Positions 5,582-6,002 of a stretch of 6,002 nt of DNA are shown here, piece by piece. Each line of letters starts with the position of its first letter. The stretch's first letter is position 1. Source of the DNA: Opitutus sp. GAS368 (lineage in GTDB: Bacteria; Verrucomicrobiota; Verrucomicrobiia; Opitutales; Opitutaceae); contig CAMAXB010000195.1 of the NCBI GenBank assembly GCA_945862035.1, forward strand, positions 1-6,002. The letters run 5' to 3'. A program made the translations under genes and the position numbers. The notes beneath the pieces are model-generated. The model had not been told where the DNA came from. It made no database searches and was given only the letters and a program-made list of their open reading frames with translations.

Positions 5582-6002
5582 ATGACCACAGAGTTTGTTG
5601 GGATCGCAGTCCTGCTGCTGGCCGGTATCAGCGCGGCGCATGCCCAGCCGGCGGAGGAGCCGGTGCGTCCGTCTGCGCTCGTAAGCGAGCTTCGGATCAC
5701 GCTCCTCTCGACCATGCTTGCGGACGGCGCCGAGCTGGGCGAGTGGGGCTTTGGCGCGCTGGTCGAGGTGGACGGGAAGCGCCTGCTCTTCGACACCGGG
5801 TCAAAGCCGGACGTGGTCCTCAAGAACGCGCGGAGCCTCGGCATCGACCTCACCACGGTGCCGGAGGTCATTCTGAGTCACAGCCACAGCGACCACACGG
5901 GCGGTTTCCTGACGCTGCGCGACGCGGTACGCGCGACGGCCCCCTTGGCTCTGGCGCGGACGCACGTTGGCGAGGGCATGCTTTATCCGCGCGGTCAGGG
6001 TC
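5582..6002 (+). CDS. Exported metallo-beta-lactamase-fold hydrolase, N-terminal part
   Basis: The first 140 codons are in the window and the frame is still open at the edge. Residues 1-21 look like a signal peptide: a hydrophobic stretch VGIAVLLLAGISA, then AHA before Q22, a good signal peptidase I site. The n-region MTTEF lacks the usual Lys/Arg, a small oddity. After a linker comes the metallo-beta-lactamase fold: a strand pair ending in LLFDTG (68-73), NARSLGIDL (82-90), then the metal motif H100-S-H102-S-D104-H105 followed by TGG. The FDTG, LGIDL and SHxHxDHTGG arrangement resembles the COG1237 branch (annotated as 7,8-dihydropterin-6-yl-methyl-4-(beta-D-ribofuranosyl)aminobenzene 5'-phosphate synthase-like), which many genomes carry as exported hydrolases of unknown substrate. 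It binds two metals if the missing C-terminal ligands are present. It is transcribed divergently from the MFS gene. MBL fold is certain; branch and substrate are tentative. Confidence 0.9.
   Translation, partial: MTTEFVGIAVLLLAGISAAHAQPAEEPVRPSALVSELRITLLSTMLADGAELGEWGFGALVEVDGKRLLFDTGSKPDVVLKNARSLGIDLTTVPEVILSHSHSDHTGGFLTLRDAVRATAPLALARTHVGEGMLYPRGQG

Noticed and set aside
4687..5871. A 394-codon minus-strand frame spanning the intergenic region and both flanking genes
   Set aside because: It overlaps the MFS gene in a different frame and the metallohydrolase on the opposite strand, both with clear family motifs; its own translation has none.

Overview
The window is a 6-kb piece of a GC-rich bacterial chromosome, densely coding and without mobile elements, RNA genes or CRISPR. 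Two of the readable starts have no Shine-Dalgarno sequence and one has a perfect one. The gene style (SSS symporter, spinster/ACS-type MFS carrier, exported metallo-beta-lactamase-fold enzyme, frequent SD-less starts) would fit Verrucomicrobiota, perhaps Opitutaceae. That is a weak inference; a high-GC proteobacterium or planctomycete is not excluded.

Positions 1-3980 hold a run of five same-strand genes that looks like one operon: the end of a short-chain dehydrogenase/reductase (SDR); two small cysteine-rich proteins of 170 and 186 aa; a sodium:solute symporter of 503 aa; and a DAO-family FAD-dependent oxidoreductase of 401 aa. Genes 2/3 and 4/5 are each joined by an ATGA stop/start overlap, so translation is probably coupled pairwise. 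The two small proteins are divergent tandem paralogs with nearly identical cysteine spacing (CP, then YCxHC 18 residues on, then GxC 24-25 residues further). They resemble, from memory only, the L-2-amino-thiazoline-4-carboxylic acid hydrolase (ATC_hyd) family. Together the cluster reads as an uptake-and-oxidation module for a small, probably nitrogen-containing organic compound: the symporter imports it, the flavoenzyme oxidises it, and the cysteine-rich pair and the SDR handle further steps. The substrate cannot be named from sequence.

Positions 4002-5357 hold a convergent MFS transporter on the minus strand, separated from the operon by only 21 bases and a possible GC-rich hairpin. Its start is uncertain (ATG at 5357 or GTG at 5294). 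A divergent intergenic region (5358-5581) follows; it contains an 11-bp palindrome in a locally AT-richer patch. The window ends inside a plus-strand gene (5582 onward) for a probably exported metallo-beta-lactamase-fold hydrolase with an HxHxDH site.

The most interesting item is the paralogous cysteine-rich pair with its conserved four-cysteine pattern and its linkage to a symporter and a flavin oxidase.
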